A stretch of DNA of 64,000 bases from Diogma glabrata (lineage: Eukaryota; Arthropoda; Insecta; Diptera; Cylindrotomidae). How positions within the stretch are numbered: position 1 is the first letter of the stretch; every line of letters starts with the position of its first letter. A model generated the notes under the pieces. The model saw nothing but the letters and a program-made list of their open reading frames with translations, made no database searches and was not told the origin of the DNA. The position numbers and the translations under genes are program-made. The DNA lies in contig OY856188.1 in the NCBI GenBank assembly GCA_963693315.1, forward strand, positions 269,137,114-269,201,113, written 5' to 3'. This document shows positions 45,336 to 56,409 of this stretch, in pieces.

Positions 45336-47499
45336 ATATGAAGACGATGATTTTTATAATTAGAGCATTGGTAGATTGGCATGTTGACTATGTCAGAGAC
45401 AAACAAACAGCATTCGATATGATGGCTCGTTTATATAGCATGTTTGAGAGAAAATTCATTGGGACGAAAATTTATTTAAAGAAGAAGTTATTGACCATGC
45501 AGTGCAAAGAAGAAACCTCGTTGGCCACCTATTTCAAGGAGTTTGAAACTGGTTTATGAGCATACAAGGCTGCTGGTGGCAATGTTGATAAAACAGAAGT
45601 CATTGTGGATTTGCTGATGGCAATGCCTCTAGAGCTAATGCCTGAGAATGAGCTGACGTTGGAATGTGCAGGGAGTGCTTTGTTGGAGGCTAAAGTAAAG
45701 AGTTTTGTAAAACGATGAGTTCCGGTCAAGAAGACATTGCTGTTGTTCTAAACTCTCAAAAACGGAAAAGCAGGCAATTCATTAAGTGATTTAGGTAAGG
45801 TGCAAAAGGACACAAAGTTACTGTGTTGCCTACAAAAAGGAGGAAAAGAGTCTAATGCTGCGGATTATTGTAGGAAAAAATATTTTTCTATGATGACTTC
45901 GACTACTAAGGAGTATGTAAACAAATTAAGCTTCCTCATCGACTCCGTCTTCCCTGACCACACTATGAATGATGTTAGTTTTATGCCAAATGAGGTTGAG
46001 GCGAATAAGATTGGAGTTGCTAAAAAGGGAGAACATATTGATGCTGTACGGGTTGGACAGTTGACGATATCGACTTTGATTGATAGAAAGGTAGTTGAGG
46101 GCTGAGATTCAATAATGTTTTGGTGGCACCGAAATCAAGACACAGCTTAATATCAGTTAGTCAGTGGTAAAATTGTATTCAAAAATAGTTCTGTTGACAT
46201 CTCCTTTACTGGATTGAATTCACAAATGTCAAGAAAAGTTTTGCTAATATGTAATCTAACCTTTTAATGAAGAACGATTTGTTGCATTTCCATGTCAAAT
46301 GGAATGGATGGTAATGTTTCCGAAGAACTAGATTTCTGCGACTGCTGTATGGTTTCGAAACAAACAAGAATGAGTTTCAAAAATTCCAGAGTCTGAGCTC
46401 CAAAACCACTTGAATTAGTTCATTCCGATAATTGTGGGCCGTCGAATGTTATTGCTCATGATGGATCCTGGTGCTTCGCTACGTTCATAGATGACTTTAA
46501 TTATATGGTGGCGACTTATCTTTTGAAAAGCAAATCGCAAGTTTTTCCTTTTTCCGTCTATAAAAGGCTATTCCAGAGGCGCACCATTCTGTGAATATAG
46601 AAAAACTTCGGTGCGATAACGGTGGAGAGGACATGTCTAAGGATTTCAAGGTTTTTTGTCAAGGCATTGTTTTGGAGATCCCCTTTTATCCTGAGTTGAA
46701 TGGCATTTCAGAACGTATGAAAAGAACTCTTCTTGACAAGGCGAAGACAATGTTGCGAAATCTGAATTCAGAATTGCCTAAAAATTGGTTTTTGGAATGA
46801 AGCGATTTTGACAGCTACTTATTTTACAAATCGTAGCCCAACTTCTTCTGTGGAAGGTATGGCCCCTTACAAAAAGTTGTATAGTTCTTAGCCCAATCTT
46901 GAAAAGCTTTGTATCTTTGGATGTAGAGCTCTTGTCCACATTCCGAAATGCCAGAGGAAGAAGTTCGTGTGTGAGGGTAGGTTACAAGTAGAACGGTTAC
47001 AAGTTTTGGGATAGAGCTATGAACAAGATCGATCGATTGATTCAACGGACGTAACTTTCAATGAGAAGAAGAGGTCTGCTTGCAAGATTGATTGTGATGA
47101 CGATTTGGATAACTGTTGTTCTAAAGATGTCATCACTGAGGATGTTTCTGTTTTCAAGAGTAGCTCAGATCCTGTAGATGTTGAAGAGGTGATCCTTTAG
47201 AGTTCCATAGCTCTGAAGAAAGTTCTAAACATATTTCATGTCTACCACCTGAGAATTCTGTTGAAAACAATGTGAATCGATATCTAAAAAGAAACCGAAA
47301 AATTCCTGCAAGGTATTGAGATGATATTCATAACGCTGAAGCTGAAAGCGACTACATTGGTGCTGTCTTGGATCAAGCGATTCGCTATATAAACGTGTAA
47401 AGAGGTTATTCTGTTGATCTTAACATCAGAGCGGCCCCATTCAAGAAACTTTGGGTTGGGTCTGAGGTTAACACCCTAACCCCGGGAGAAAAACTTTGT

Positions 47500-49330
47500 T
47501 AATTTTGGAAATCAGAAAAAGAATAACAGACTCGAACAAAAATCAGAATTTTATCTGGACGTAAAAAAGAACCAGTCTACCAAATCAGAACGTGGAACAT
47601 GCGCAGGCTGAGGCTCCTGATGCTTGTTTCAGCCTAGAAACAGAAACTGGAGGTATAGGATGGATAAAATTGTTCTGCAAGAAATTGGACATCTAATAAT
47701 CGAAAAACAAGATGTGGATAGTCAATCCTTTTAATGTAGTGGTCATCTTTTTCGAGGAAAACTTGGAACTGGTTTTCTTGTTGGTGCACTTACACTTGAA
47801 GCCATGATGTAATTCATCCCGGTCAATGAAAGGATCTGCTACGTACGGGTAACCGAGACATATGCAACGCGATACAAACATGACCAGCAGAAAGTCGGGC
47901 GACGAGCAAAGCTTGTTCTTGCGTCAAAAGTACATGTAGACGAACCAACCAAAGAGAAATTCGAAGCGGCGCTGTCAAAATTAAAACGCAATAAAACCCT
48001 AGTATCGACGATATAACATTCGAAATGATGGTGTTGAAACTCTATCTTCAAGATTGTTTGAACTTGTTTAAATAGTCTGGAGGACTGGAACCATGTCACA
48101 GGACTGGAACTAAGTTATACAATGTGCAAACTACAGAAAACTATTTCTCCTCTGTACGGCATATAAAATTATTTCCTACATTTTGCTTGCCAAAATCATT
48201 CCTTTTACTGAACAACTGTTTGGGTAATATCGGTGTGATTTGCTGGAAAGACCGAGGCATCACCGATGCACTTTTTTCGATAAGGATGTTTTTGGAAAAG
48301 TGCAGAGAGTTCAACATCCTGTGCACGAACTTTTCATTGATTTCAGGCAGGCATACGACTCCCTTGAACGAGAGACTCTATGGTTTGCACTAGTTTCTTT
48401 GGAAATCCCTGGAAAACCTGGAAAACTAGTTTCACTATGCTATATGACATTTGAAAGCAAAATCATGAAAGCAAAGTCAAAGTTCTTTAAAGTAGTCGAC
48501 TCCGGCTTAAGACAAGGTGATACTACCTCTGCCATTACTCTTTAATCTATAGCCATGAAAAATGTGTGCAGTCAAGCCAAAAAAAACTACCGACTAACAA
48601 CAATATCATGTCAACAAACTCAGGACAGATGATCGCGTACGCTGATAATGTTGTCATTGTCGCTGAAGTGAAGGTGTTATGAGTGAGACTTTCAAGTCGC
48701 TTGAGAATGGTAGGTAATAGAAAAAATTCTTTTTCCAATTAACTACGATAAAAGCAAACATATGAATGTTTCAAGAGAGGCTGAGAAGAAAAATTTGATG
48801 TGGGGCGATGAACGAATTGATGGAGTTAATTTTTTTTAGATATTTGGGAATCGCTAGAGGTAATCCAAGTTTCTACTCAATTAAACCTCTTCTTGGATAA
48901 CCGTTTGTATCAACTAATACCAAACTCAAGTTATACAAGATGTTGGTGTATGGGTATGTAGTGATGTATGAGTCACAAACCTGGACCCTTACACAAAATG
49001 AAGAATCACATTTATCTGTATTTGACAGTACGTGAACAGTTAACAGTTTACCTACGCTACATTTTTGGTCTACTTAAGACAGACGATGGGGAGTACATAG
49101 CTCGGTATAACTTTGAGATAAGAGACCTTCTGGACGGTCTTGATAAAATAGATTATAGATTCAACAGGTAGTATCCATTCCGACAGGTTTAGATATGTTC
49201 TACGGGCCGATTCACAAACTGGAATGATTTAAAAATTTATGTTCGTACTTCAGGGAGTGGACCATTGCAAGATAGACCACGACTGCAATAGGAAACGGAC
49301 GTATTATGCCCCTTTTGCGAGTGACGAATA
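47500..49330 (+). pseudogene. RTE-like LINE: endonuclease and reverse transcriptase, heavily broken
   Basis: The start of an EEP-type endonuclease is visible at about 47555-47590 (VYQIRTWNMRRLR, the TWNVRTL word of this group). Further endonuclease text follows at 47815-47990 (FIPVNERICYVRVTETYAT, VHVDEPTKEKFEAALSKL). RT follows in pieces: a CTAYKIISYI segment near 48160, TDALFSIRMFLEKCREFN (48270), HELFIDFRQAYDSLERETLW (first Asp box, 48325), SLEIPGK, and VDSGLRQGD (motif B, 48500). A worn YADD equivalent lies at about 48637 (ayaDNvv). The C-terminal domain includes the SHKPGPLHKMKNH and IFGLLKTDDGEYIARYN segments (48968-49120). It begins just where copia RT should begin. Inactive. Confidence 0.82.
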
Positions 49331-49339
49331 TTAGAAGCT

Positions 49340-51460
49340 GATTAGCCGGACAACGCTCCCACATGCAGCATGAACGCCACAATAAAGCATCAAATATATC
49401 CGTAATTTAAATTTATTTTCATATTATGAATTTGGCAAATTTATTTTGTCATTTTATGTTCCTATTACGAAAAAATATTTAAGTCATGCAAATATTCTCA
49501 AAGTATATTATGAAGATTTTTTGGCAAACTTTTTCATTATGGACAAATTTATTTTTCATTGATAAAATATCAAACATTTTATTTATGGTTACAATGTAAG
49601 TCAAAATGCTTTTTTTCATTTCTTTTTATACAGTTGCAGGGAGGTAGAAACTATTATTTTTTTGTGAAAGGGTTTTTTTTTATAGATTTAAAAAGAACTC
49701 GCAATAATTGTACCATTTGTATTGATTAATTCTGAAATACTAATTAATTCTGAATCTAGGAGAAGGGCATATTTTATATTTAAAAAGCATAAGATAATCT
49801 CCTTGTTCAATATTTCTAAAGAGAACCTTAATGCAACATTATGTTTAGACAAAAATTTTGAAGTGAATTTTATTATATTTTAGAGCGTTTCACTCTACAA
49901 AATGAACTTGGTGTTGAAACAGCCACAAACTTTTTGAATAATTTCTTAAATCCTTTACCATTATTTGTGCCTTTGTGAGATAAACTAACATATGTTCATC
50001 TCTGACACATTTTTTTCAAGCTTTCCAAACTATATCTTCTTTTTCACCTTAATAATTATCGAAAGCTCGAGAGATAGTTTTTGCGATTACAAATCTGACC
50101 ATGTGTGTGTCTGTCTCTATATGGATAAAATAGCTTAAAAAATAATTTGATCTATTGTTCTATTGGCCAATATCATCCATCATTCGATACTTGAAAGTAT
50201 CTCAAATAGATTTTCAGAAATTAATTAATTTACTACAAAATTACATTACAATTTTTATTATTTTAAAACCACAAACCAAAATAATAGCACACGAATGGGA
50301 AACATTGGTTTTACAAAGTTAATAAAGCAAAAACTTGAGTTAAGTGATTAAATGGCAAACACGCGAACATAAAGTTTAAAAAAAGAAATATTTTGCTTTA
50401 TCATAAAACAAATGCTTGTGTTTGTTATTTAATTAATTAAGTTTTGGTGTTTTACTAATTGAAGAGTGCAAAATGTTAGAAATGAAATTATTTGAAGAGA
50501 AGTGAAGTAATTTTTCTTCGAATTGAGAGACTAAACGAAATTCTAGCATGCAAGGAAATTTTAATGTTATTGTTCATCGATGTCACAGTTTTATACAAGG
50601 TTATGCCTTTAACGAGTTTCTTGTTTGTTTCTGATTTAAAATTCGGCATGTATAGATGTAACTGGGAGGAACATATTTTAAGTTTTGATGGAAGGGAGCA
50701 ATTTGTAAGTCACAAAGACTGATTTTGGTTTACACAAAAATTACCCAACAACAATTCTTTCGTTTTTTGGATAAAAATCCTAAAACCTAAATATTTAATA
50801 TAAATGTAATTTTTATTAAAATATTTATTCGTATTACAAATTTCACACAATTGCGTGATCTCCTAAGGTTATACAAAATAATTATTCTATAAGAAAATTC
50901 AGAGAAACATATATACAACACTAGTCACTACTTATCAAATTTTTAATAAGCAAATGGTTTAAAATTTGAATATGGTTTTCGAGCAACAACAATAACTACA
51001 TTCATTTTAGTAATTTACATAATGTTCTATCTCTTCAGTATAATTTATTTCAAAGACAATTTTGTGTTTTTAAGGGTTTGGTTAACACGAACGTTTTGGA
51101 TCAATTAAAACTTGTGTTAGCTATTTTCATTTGTTTTGTAGTTTTTGTTTTGGGGTAATTTTTGATTATGGGGTTGAAATAGTGTTTAAATGGTTGGATT
51201 GATGTAGTTTTTAGTTTGTTGGTTTTATTTATAAACTTCTCATTTAAATTTTTTCGCCACATATTATTTTGTATGGTTAGAAGATGTTATTTTCATTTTT
51301 TGACCTTTGACAACGTATTTTTTTTCAAGTTCATTTTAAAAACTAATTTGTCTGGTCTTAATTGTTGCTTTCTCTTTAATATTGCATAGGTAGGATGTGT
51401 CTCTAAAATAACCCAATTCATAATTTGGTATATAAAGGGGTAATTATTTTCTACCTTAAG
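49340..51460. other. AT-rich interval without recognised genes
   Basis: Contains the second copy of the 23-bp word (49810-49832). No protein family recognised. Confidence 0.5.
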
Positions 51461-51469
51461 AGGGCCTAA

Positions 51470-51840
51470 TTTTCTTCCTTAGACTATTTTTGTTTTACAT
51501 CTTGACCACGATAGCATTTAGCTCAACCCCTGTGAGCATTTAGCTGGATCTAATTCTTGGTCCCTATTTTTATGCAACAGTCCACTACTGGATCTGGGGC
51601 CTGCCTCCAAGTGTCCAATATACTTCCACATTGGTAAATGCTAAAAATTTTAACTGGACTGCAATGAACACTGGACTTGCTGGTGTTGTCACTAAAGGGA
51701 AGCAATCGGAAAATAACGTGCCTAGCGAGGTGTGTTCCAGCGAGCTTCAGCTATGTGTGTCCGAGATGTAATGTCGAAGTGTGTCTCTTTTCCACAAGTT
51801 TAATAGGCAGTTCATTGACTTAGTTCCGATTGACTAACTT
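51470..51840. other. GC-richer island of unknown origin
   Basis: About 370 bp distinctly less AT-rich than its surroundings, with an internal GCATTTAGCT repeat (about 51513 and 51537). Plus-strand frames such as CVPASFSYVCPRCNVEVC (about 51728-51782) contain Cys pairs but match no family I can name. Confidence 0.35.
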
Positions 51841-51925
51841 TTAAATATAAAATGTAAATGTACATATAACAAAAAGACTATAATCAATAAATCAACAACA
51901 TGAGACAACAATCGATGAAAACAAA

Positions 51926-53235
51926 ATTAAAATGCAATCATTAAAAATATTCTTTTTTATATATTTATTTTTAATTTTTTTATTTTATTAATAATAATAT
52001 TACTTCCTTATAGTAACAATTGTATTTGATTTTTATTTTGATTGAAAATCGATTTCGACTACCGTCGTCATCAGTTCTTAAATTATTATTACAATTTTTA
52101 CTTAAACTATTGTCTTATATACTATTTCAACTGCTGTTTTTTATTTTTATGTCATATATTTTGTTGGTTTTAGTGTTCATTTTATCATTTAAAATTTTGT
52201 TATTGTTTTTATGTTTATATATTTCTATTTCTTCTAATCTATCTAGATGTTGTCCTTTTCTTTTTTATGTAATATGGTTAAATTTATGTTGATATTGGTG
52301 TATTTGTGTTTTTCTATTTTCAAATGTTGGGCATATGTTGATTTTGGATCGCTTTTATTAATTTCACTGGTGTGTTCGATAAATCTTTTTGTGAAGGTCC
52401 GCCCCGTTTGACCTATATAAAATTTACTGCAGTCATAACAGGTAATTTTATAAACACCTGTATCTAAAGTTTGGGTTTTTTTGCTTTTCAGGTAATTTCC
52501 AATTTTATTTTTGTTTTTGTAAGCTGCAATATATCCTAATTTTTTTAAGTTTTTGCATTATTTTGAATGTTGTTTTATTATATGTTACGCCTATGTATTT
52601 TTTGCCCTCTAATTTTTCTTCATTCCTCAATGTTGTTTGGGTTTGCAAATATTTCTTCTTTTTTTATGCTTTCTGTTTAATGTGTCAATTAATTCACTTT
52701 TATATCAGTTTTAACTGGATATGTATTTTATGTTATTTAATTATTCTTGATAATTTTCGGCATTCATTGGTATATTGTTCAATCTATTGATCATGTGGTT
52801 GTATGCAGCTAGTTTATGTTGGTATGGATGGTGTGATTTAATATTTATTGTTTGATCCGTTTGGGTTGGTTTTCGGAATATTTTGAATGTGTGTTTTGAA
52901 TCTACATTTTTGATTGATAAATCCAAGAAATTTATTGTGTTATTACACATATACTTCGGTTAAAGTATATATACGTATATACATATACTTCGGTTAAAGT
53001 CTCAAATAGTAGACTCCCCATAGGTAATCCTTCTGTTTGTTGATAATGCTCATTGGTATGTGTGAAATACTTTTGTTCTGTTATTTCAGTTATTAGATTT
53101 ATTATTTCTTGTGTATCTGTTGGGTTTAAACCACTTTTTATTAACATATATTTTGTTATATTTATTGTATATTTTATTGGTATGTTAGAATACATGTTGA
53201 TTATATCAGGTTGTTCCCATTTCTATTGACAATAT
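51926..53235 (-). pseudogene. Penelope-like element, RT and GIY-YIG endonuclease, minus strand
   Basis: Read on the minus strand from 53195: SNIPIKYTINITKYML, then the RT motif QTEGLPMGS (near 53035), a disrupted piece, and a segment from 52950 with NTINFLDLSIKN (FLD motif). FRKPTQTDQTINIKSHHP and HKLAAYNHMINRLNN (RT thumb) follow. After frameshifts the GIY-YIG domain is found at about 52370-52480: VYKITCYDCSKFYIGQTGR, with an intact YIG core, and a FTKRFIEHTSEINK tail. The 3' UTR has the same hammerhead-like block and ATTAAAATGCAAT end as the copies at 17.5-19.2 kb. The catalytic YADD box lies in the damaged interval around 52950-53000, where a TATAC(G/A)TATATACAT duplication occurs. Inactive. 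Confidence 0.88.
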
Positions 53236-53745
53236 TTTTTTGACAAACTTATAATGCAATAAAATTCTTAATAATAATAATATCATGTTCATTACATTTC
53301 ATTTTATACAAATAACCAATTTTATTATTTTCTAAAAAAAGAAATGAAAATCTTTCTTTTGAGTTTTGACACACTTGACAACATTTTTTGACAAACTTAT
53401 AATAAAATTGCATGTCAAACAAATGGTTAATTTTATTTTTTCCAAAAAATTGTGTAACAAAATAAATAAACCGAAGTAAAATCTTTCTCTTGACACACTT
53501 GACAACATTTTTTGACAAACTTATAATGCCATAATTCTCAATAATAATAATAAAATTCCAGGTCATATAAATAATTAATTTTAATTTTTTCCAAAAAATT
53601 GGGTACAAAAATAAATAAAAATCTTTCTTTTGACACACTTGACAACATTTTTTTGATAAACTTATTATGCAATAATCTAGTTTTTGGTCTCACATACAAA
53701 CCCCGACCATCAAGATTTCTTCAAATTCAATGTTTCTATCTGTAA
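53230..53745 (+). repeat. Tandem repeat, unit 124-148 bp (TTGACACACTTGACAACATT)
   Basis: The word GACACACTTGACAACATTTT plus TTGACAAACTTATAATGC recurs at about 53243, 53391, 53515 and 53655, giving units of 148, 124 and 140 bp. The final part (ATCTAGTTTTTGGTCTCA at 53674 and CATCAAGATTT) reappears at 63495-63540, as does the body of a unit at 63375-63480. Confidence 0.85.
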
Positions 53746-53770
53746 TCACCTAAAATGAACGTTTTTTGAG

Positions 53771-53920
53771 GAAGGGTGAAAATTGGCCCAAACGAGTCAT
53801 ATGAAAGAGCACTAAGTTTAAGAAACAATGTAGTATTTTCTAGAATTTTGCAGTGCATACTTTCGGAATTATTGTCAAAAAAGTACAACAAAAACTTGGT
53901 CCCCTTGTCGCAATCGACTT
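53771..53920 (+). repeat. Dispersed repeat monomer (GGGTGAAAA...CAAACGAGT)
   Basis: Contains GGGTGAAAATTGG, AAACGAGTCATATG, AGAAACAATGTAGTATTT, TTTTGCAGTGCATAC and GTCAAAAAAGTACAAC in order; related monomers lie at 55828-56100. Confidence 0.55.
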
Positions 53921-53989
53921 TTATTATAGATACCTACGGTATCTATTTTTCAAGGGTTTTTAAATTTTTAAAATGATAAATGTATGTAC

Positions 53990-55410
53990 GTATATGAGCG
54001 GACTCTACCGAGGTAAAATTTCTAACATAACAAAAAATTTTAGAGGACCATGATGGTCACAATACACTTCATAACAGAACACAAAAAAATATAATATAAA
54101 ATATAAATACAAAAGAAAATTATCTTAAGTGTTGAGTGTTGCCTGGTGTTGAATGGTGTAGCGACCGTCCTTGTATGTCACGTGAATTGATGTCTTCCAT
54201 AAGACCGTTTTAGTGTAACGCTAATTAATTTTTTTATTTTGATTTGATCTTGATGGTAGTTAGATTACGACGATTGTGACGAAATTTACATTTAAGCTCT
54301 AAATCGAGCTTTGGTGATTCCAGACCTTTTTTTGTATAGATTTAATTCCAAATTTTAGTTCCTTAGAGACATTTCTTGTGTCTTAACCGACACGATGAAT
54401 TTATGATGAAGCAAAAAAAGTGAATTCATCGGCCATCATCTTATAGAAGCATCTTTTCAATATCCCCAATCCAATCACACCGAACAATTAACTACACAGA
54501 TATATTTTTTTCTCTATAAATATCTTTTTTTTCTTTATTTATTCTGATAATTCAAGATTAATATTCTTTTTTTTCTTTTCAACTTGTTTCAAATTTACAC
54601 ATGCAATAAAACAAAAATTTATCTTCTCTAATTTTTTTATTTATTTATTTATTTATTTATTTATTAAATTAAAAATTATATATACATAAGGCCTAGCCTT
54701 TTTTGGTGTACATATATGTAGAAATTATTATAAAGAACAATTTGATAAAATTTCCATAGTATAATACTAATTCATTTAAAGTAAGCTTACTATAGTTCAA
54801 TTAACTTAATTAAAAAAAGAACAAAAAAATTTATTTTATATGGGATTCACTTACATATAAACAACAAAGACATCATTAAACGTTTTAGAAAAACGTACTT
54901 TTTCAAAAATAAAAATAACATTTTCACCAACCAACATTGCAATATTAACTTTAAAAGAAAAAGGAATTTTGTGTAATTCATAACACGACGTAAAGGCTAC
55001 TCAAGCTACTTGGTGAAAAATATAAGTCACAGACCGACTAACTATGTTAATTTTTATTCACTCTTTACTGTGAATTTATTTTTAATTATCCTTGAATTCC
55101 AACTCAACATAAATTTAAAAATATTTTTCCTTATAAAATTTTTGATTACTCTAAACAAGAAAGAAGAAAAGTTGATTTACACGAAACAGATGTTCGTTAT
55201 TCATATTGATTGTAATCAGAACATTTACAATGTATGATAAACTAGTTTTTGTTAAATTTATTGACAATCAATCACATATTGTCATCTCTTTTGTTTTGTT
55301 TTTATTTAAGCAGAATGATGATAAAAGAAAACAAATTAAATTCGAAACGTTTGAGAGAGAATTCAAATATATGACAAAAACTATTATAGCCTTGATGTTT
55401 TACAGAAAAA
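53990..55410. other. AT-rich interval without recognised genes
   Basis: An (ATTT)n run lies at about 54635-54665. Nothing else recognised. Confidence 0.5.
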
Positions 55411-55419
55411 AGTCAGGCG

Positions 55420-55720
55420 TGCCGATGATTATTAATGAAAAAATGTTATGCTAAGTATATATTTTAGCCGAGGGTGAGGCAAAAAGTTATTTGTATGGTG
55501 ATCTGTTAAATGTAAAATTACAACAATGCAAAATGTATATTTGTGTAGGTCAGGGATGGAAATTATAGAATGAATTAACGACAATCTAACCTTTGCTGTT
55601 AACGCAACCGGTCTAGTGTTTTGAACTGTCAATCCGTAAATTCCAGTCAATACACCCTATACTGACCCTCAATCGTTCTGCATTCATATTTAACAACACG
55701 TAATTTGGCGGGCATAACAC
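55420..55720 (+). repeat. Candidate LTR with primer-binding-site junction, copy B
   Basis: The ends match copy A at 20613-20829: GCCGATGATTATTAAT (55421-55436) and ACGTAATTTGGCGGGCATAA (from 55698, 23 bases identical). The inner part is longer than in A. No pol sequence follows, so it could be a solo LTR with leader. Confidence 0.45.
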
Positions 55721-55827
55721 CCTCCCCTTATTTTCGACGTTGTTTGACAGAAAATTTGAAAAAGTTCAAAGATATAGCGGATATAGTGAAGTCTCAAATA
55801 ATTATTTTTCTGTGCTTTTAAGGTATG

Positions 55828-56110
55828 GGAGTGGGGAAGGGTGAAAAAAAGCTTCGACACAAACGAGTATGGTGTTATATGAAAAATTGAATTATTGTTA
55901 AAAAAGTACAACTGAAAAATGGACCTCTTTCCCCTTACGTTTCGACGCTGATTAACGGTAGGGGTTTTAACCCAAGCGAGTGGGGTGTATGACAGATCAC
56001 TAAATTGAAGAAACGTTGTATTTGTATTAAGATTTTTGTAGTGCGCAGTTTTTTAATTGATGCCAAAAAGAACAACTTAAACTGTTTCCTTCCCCTTAGA
56101 TTTCGAGGTA
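55828..56110 (+). repeat. Two tandem monomers related to 53771-53920
   Basis: CAAACGAGTATGGTGTTATATGA with AAAAAAGTACAACTGAAAAA and CTTTCCCCTTA, then CAAGCGAGTGGGGTGTATGA with AAGAAACGTTGTATTTGT, TTTTTGTAGTGCGC and CTTCCCCTTA. The period is about 140 bp. Confidence 0.55.
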
Positions 56111-56219
56111 CTATGTCAGAAAAAAATGAGAAATTTCAGAGAGATATGAAGTCTGATAAAGTCTGAACTAATGTCTGAACTTTATTTGTTGATTATTGTA
56201 TGGATAAAAGATTTCAACG

Positions 56220-56400
56220 GTATCATTTTTTGTGTCATTTTGTTCAATTTTTCAATTGAAATTACTATTGCCATTTCGAGGAAAAATTTAATTTTATGTG
56301 CCTATATTGGTGATATAAATACTTTGCAACACAAATGTTTGCAAGTCTTTTTCGTCCAAAGCACCCTCGGCGAGCGAATTTTGTTCGCACTTGTCCGACT
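56220..56400 (-). repeat. Conserved transposon-end-like block, copy B
   Basis: Reverse complement carries GACAAGTGCGAACAAAATTC and GCTCGCCGAGGGTGCT, then ATAGGCACATAAAATTAAAT and TTTCAATTGAAAAATT, in the same order as 9708-9890. No transposase lies beside this copy. Confidence 0.65.
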
Positions 56401-56409
56401 TTTTTTCGT

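Larger units (their letters stand above)
44207..47430 (+). pseudogene. Ty1/copia gag-pol relic (gag, protease, integrase; RT missing)
   Basis: Gag begins MEGNNSCMSHFCGGDYLVWK with FRLMAFLREKGLL, and is split by two MITEs (44383-45335). It resumes at 45338 with WHVDYVRDKQTAFDMMARLY and CKEETSLATYFKEFETGL. A zinc-knuckle-like area near 45800 is eroded. The protease region follows (SFLIDSVFPDHTMNDVSF, with the DSG active site read as DSV). A GAG-pre-integrase Cys pair (CDCCMVSKQ) and the integrase come next: LVHSDNCGPSN (46425), FATFIDDFN, LRCDNGGEDMSKDFKVF (46600) and ELNGISERMKRTLLDKA, so all three DDE acids are still readable. A segment like YLKRNRKIPARY near 47290 is the linker before RT. 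RT and RNase H are absent. Many stops; inactive. Confidence 0.9.

Noticed and set aside
48240..48545. 101-codon plus frame read as a host gene
   Set aside because: It contains the LINE reverse transcriptase FIDFRQAYD and GLRQGD motifs, so it belongs to the RTE-like element.
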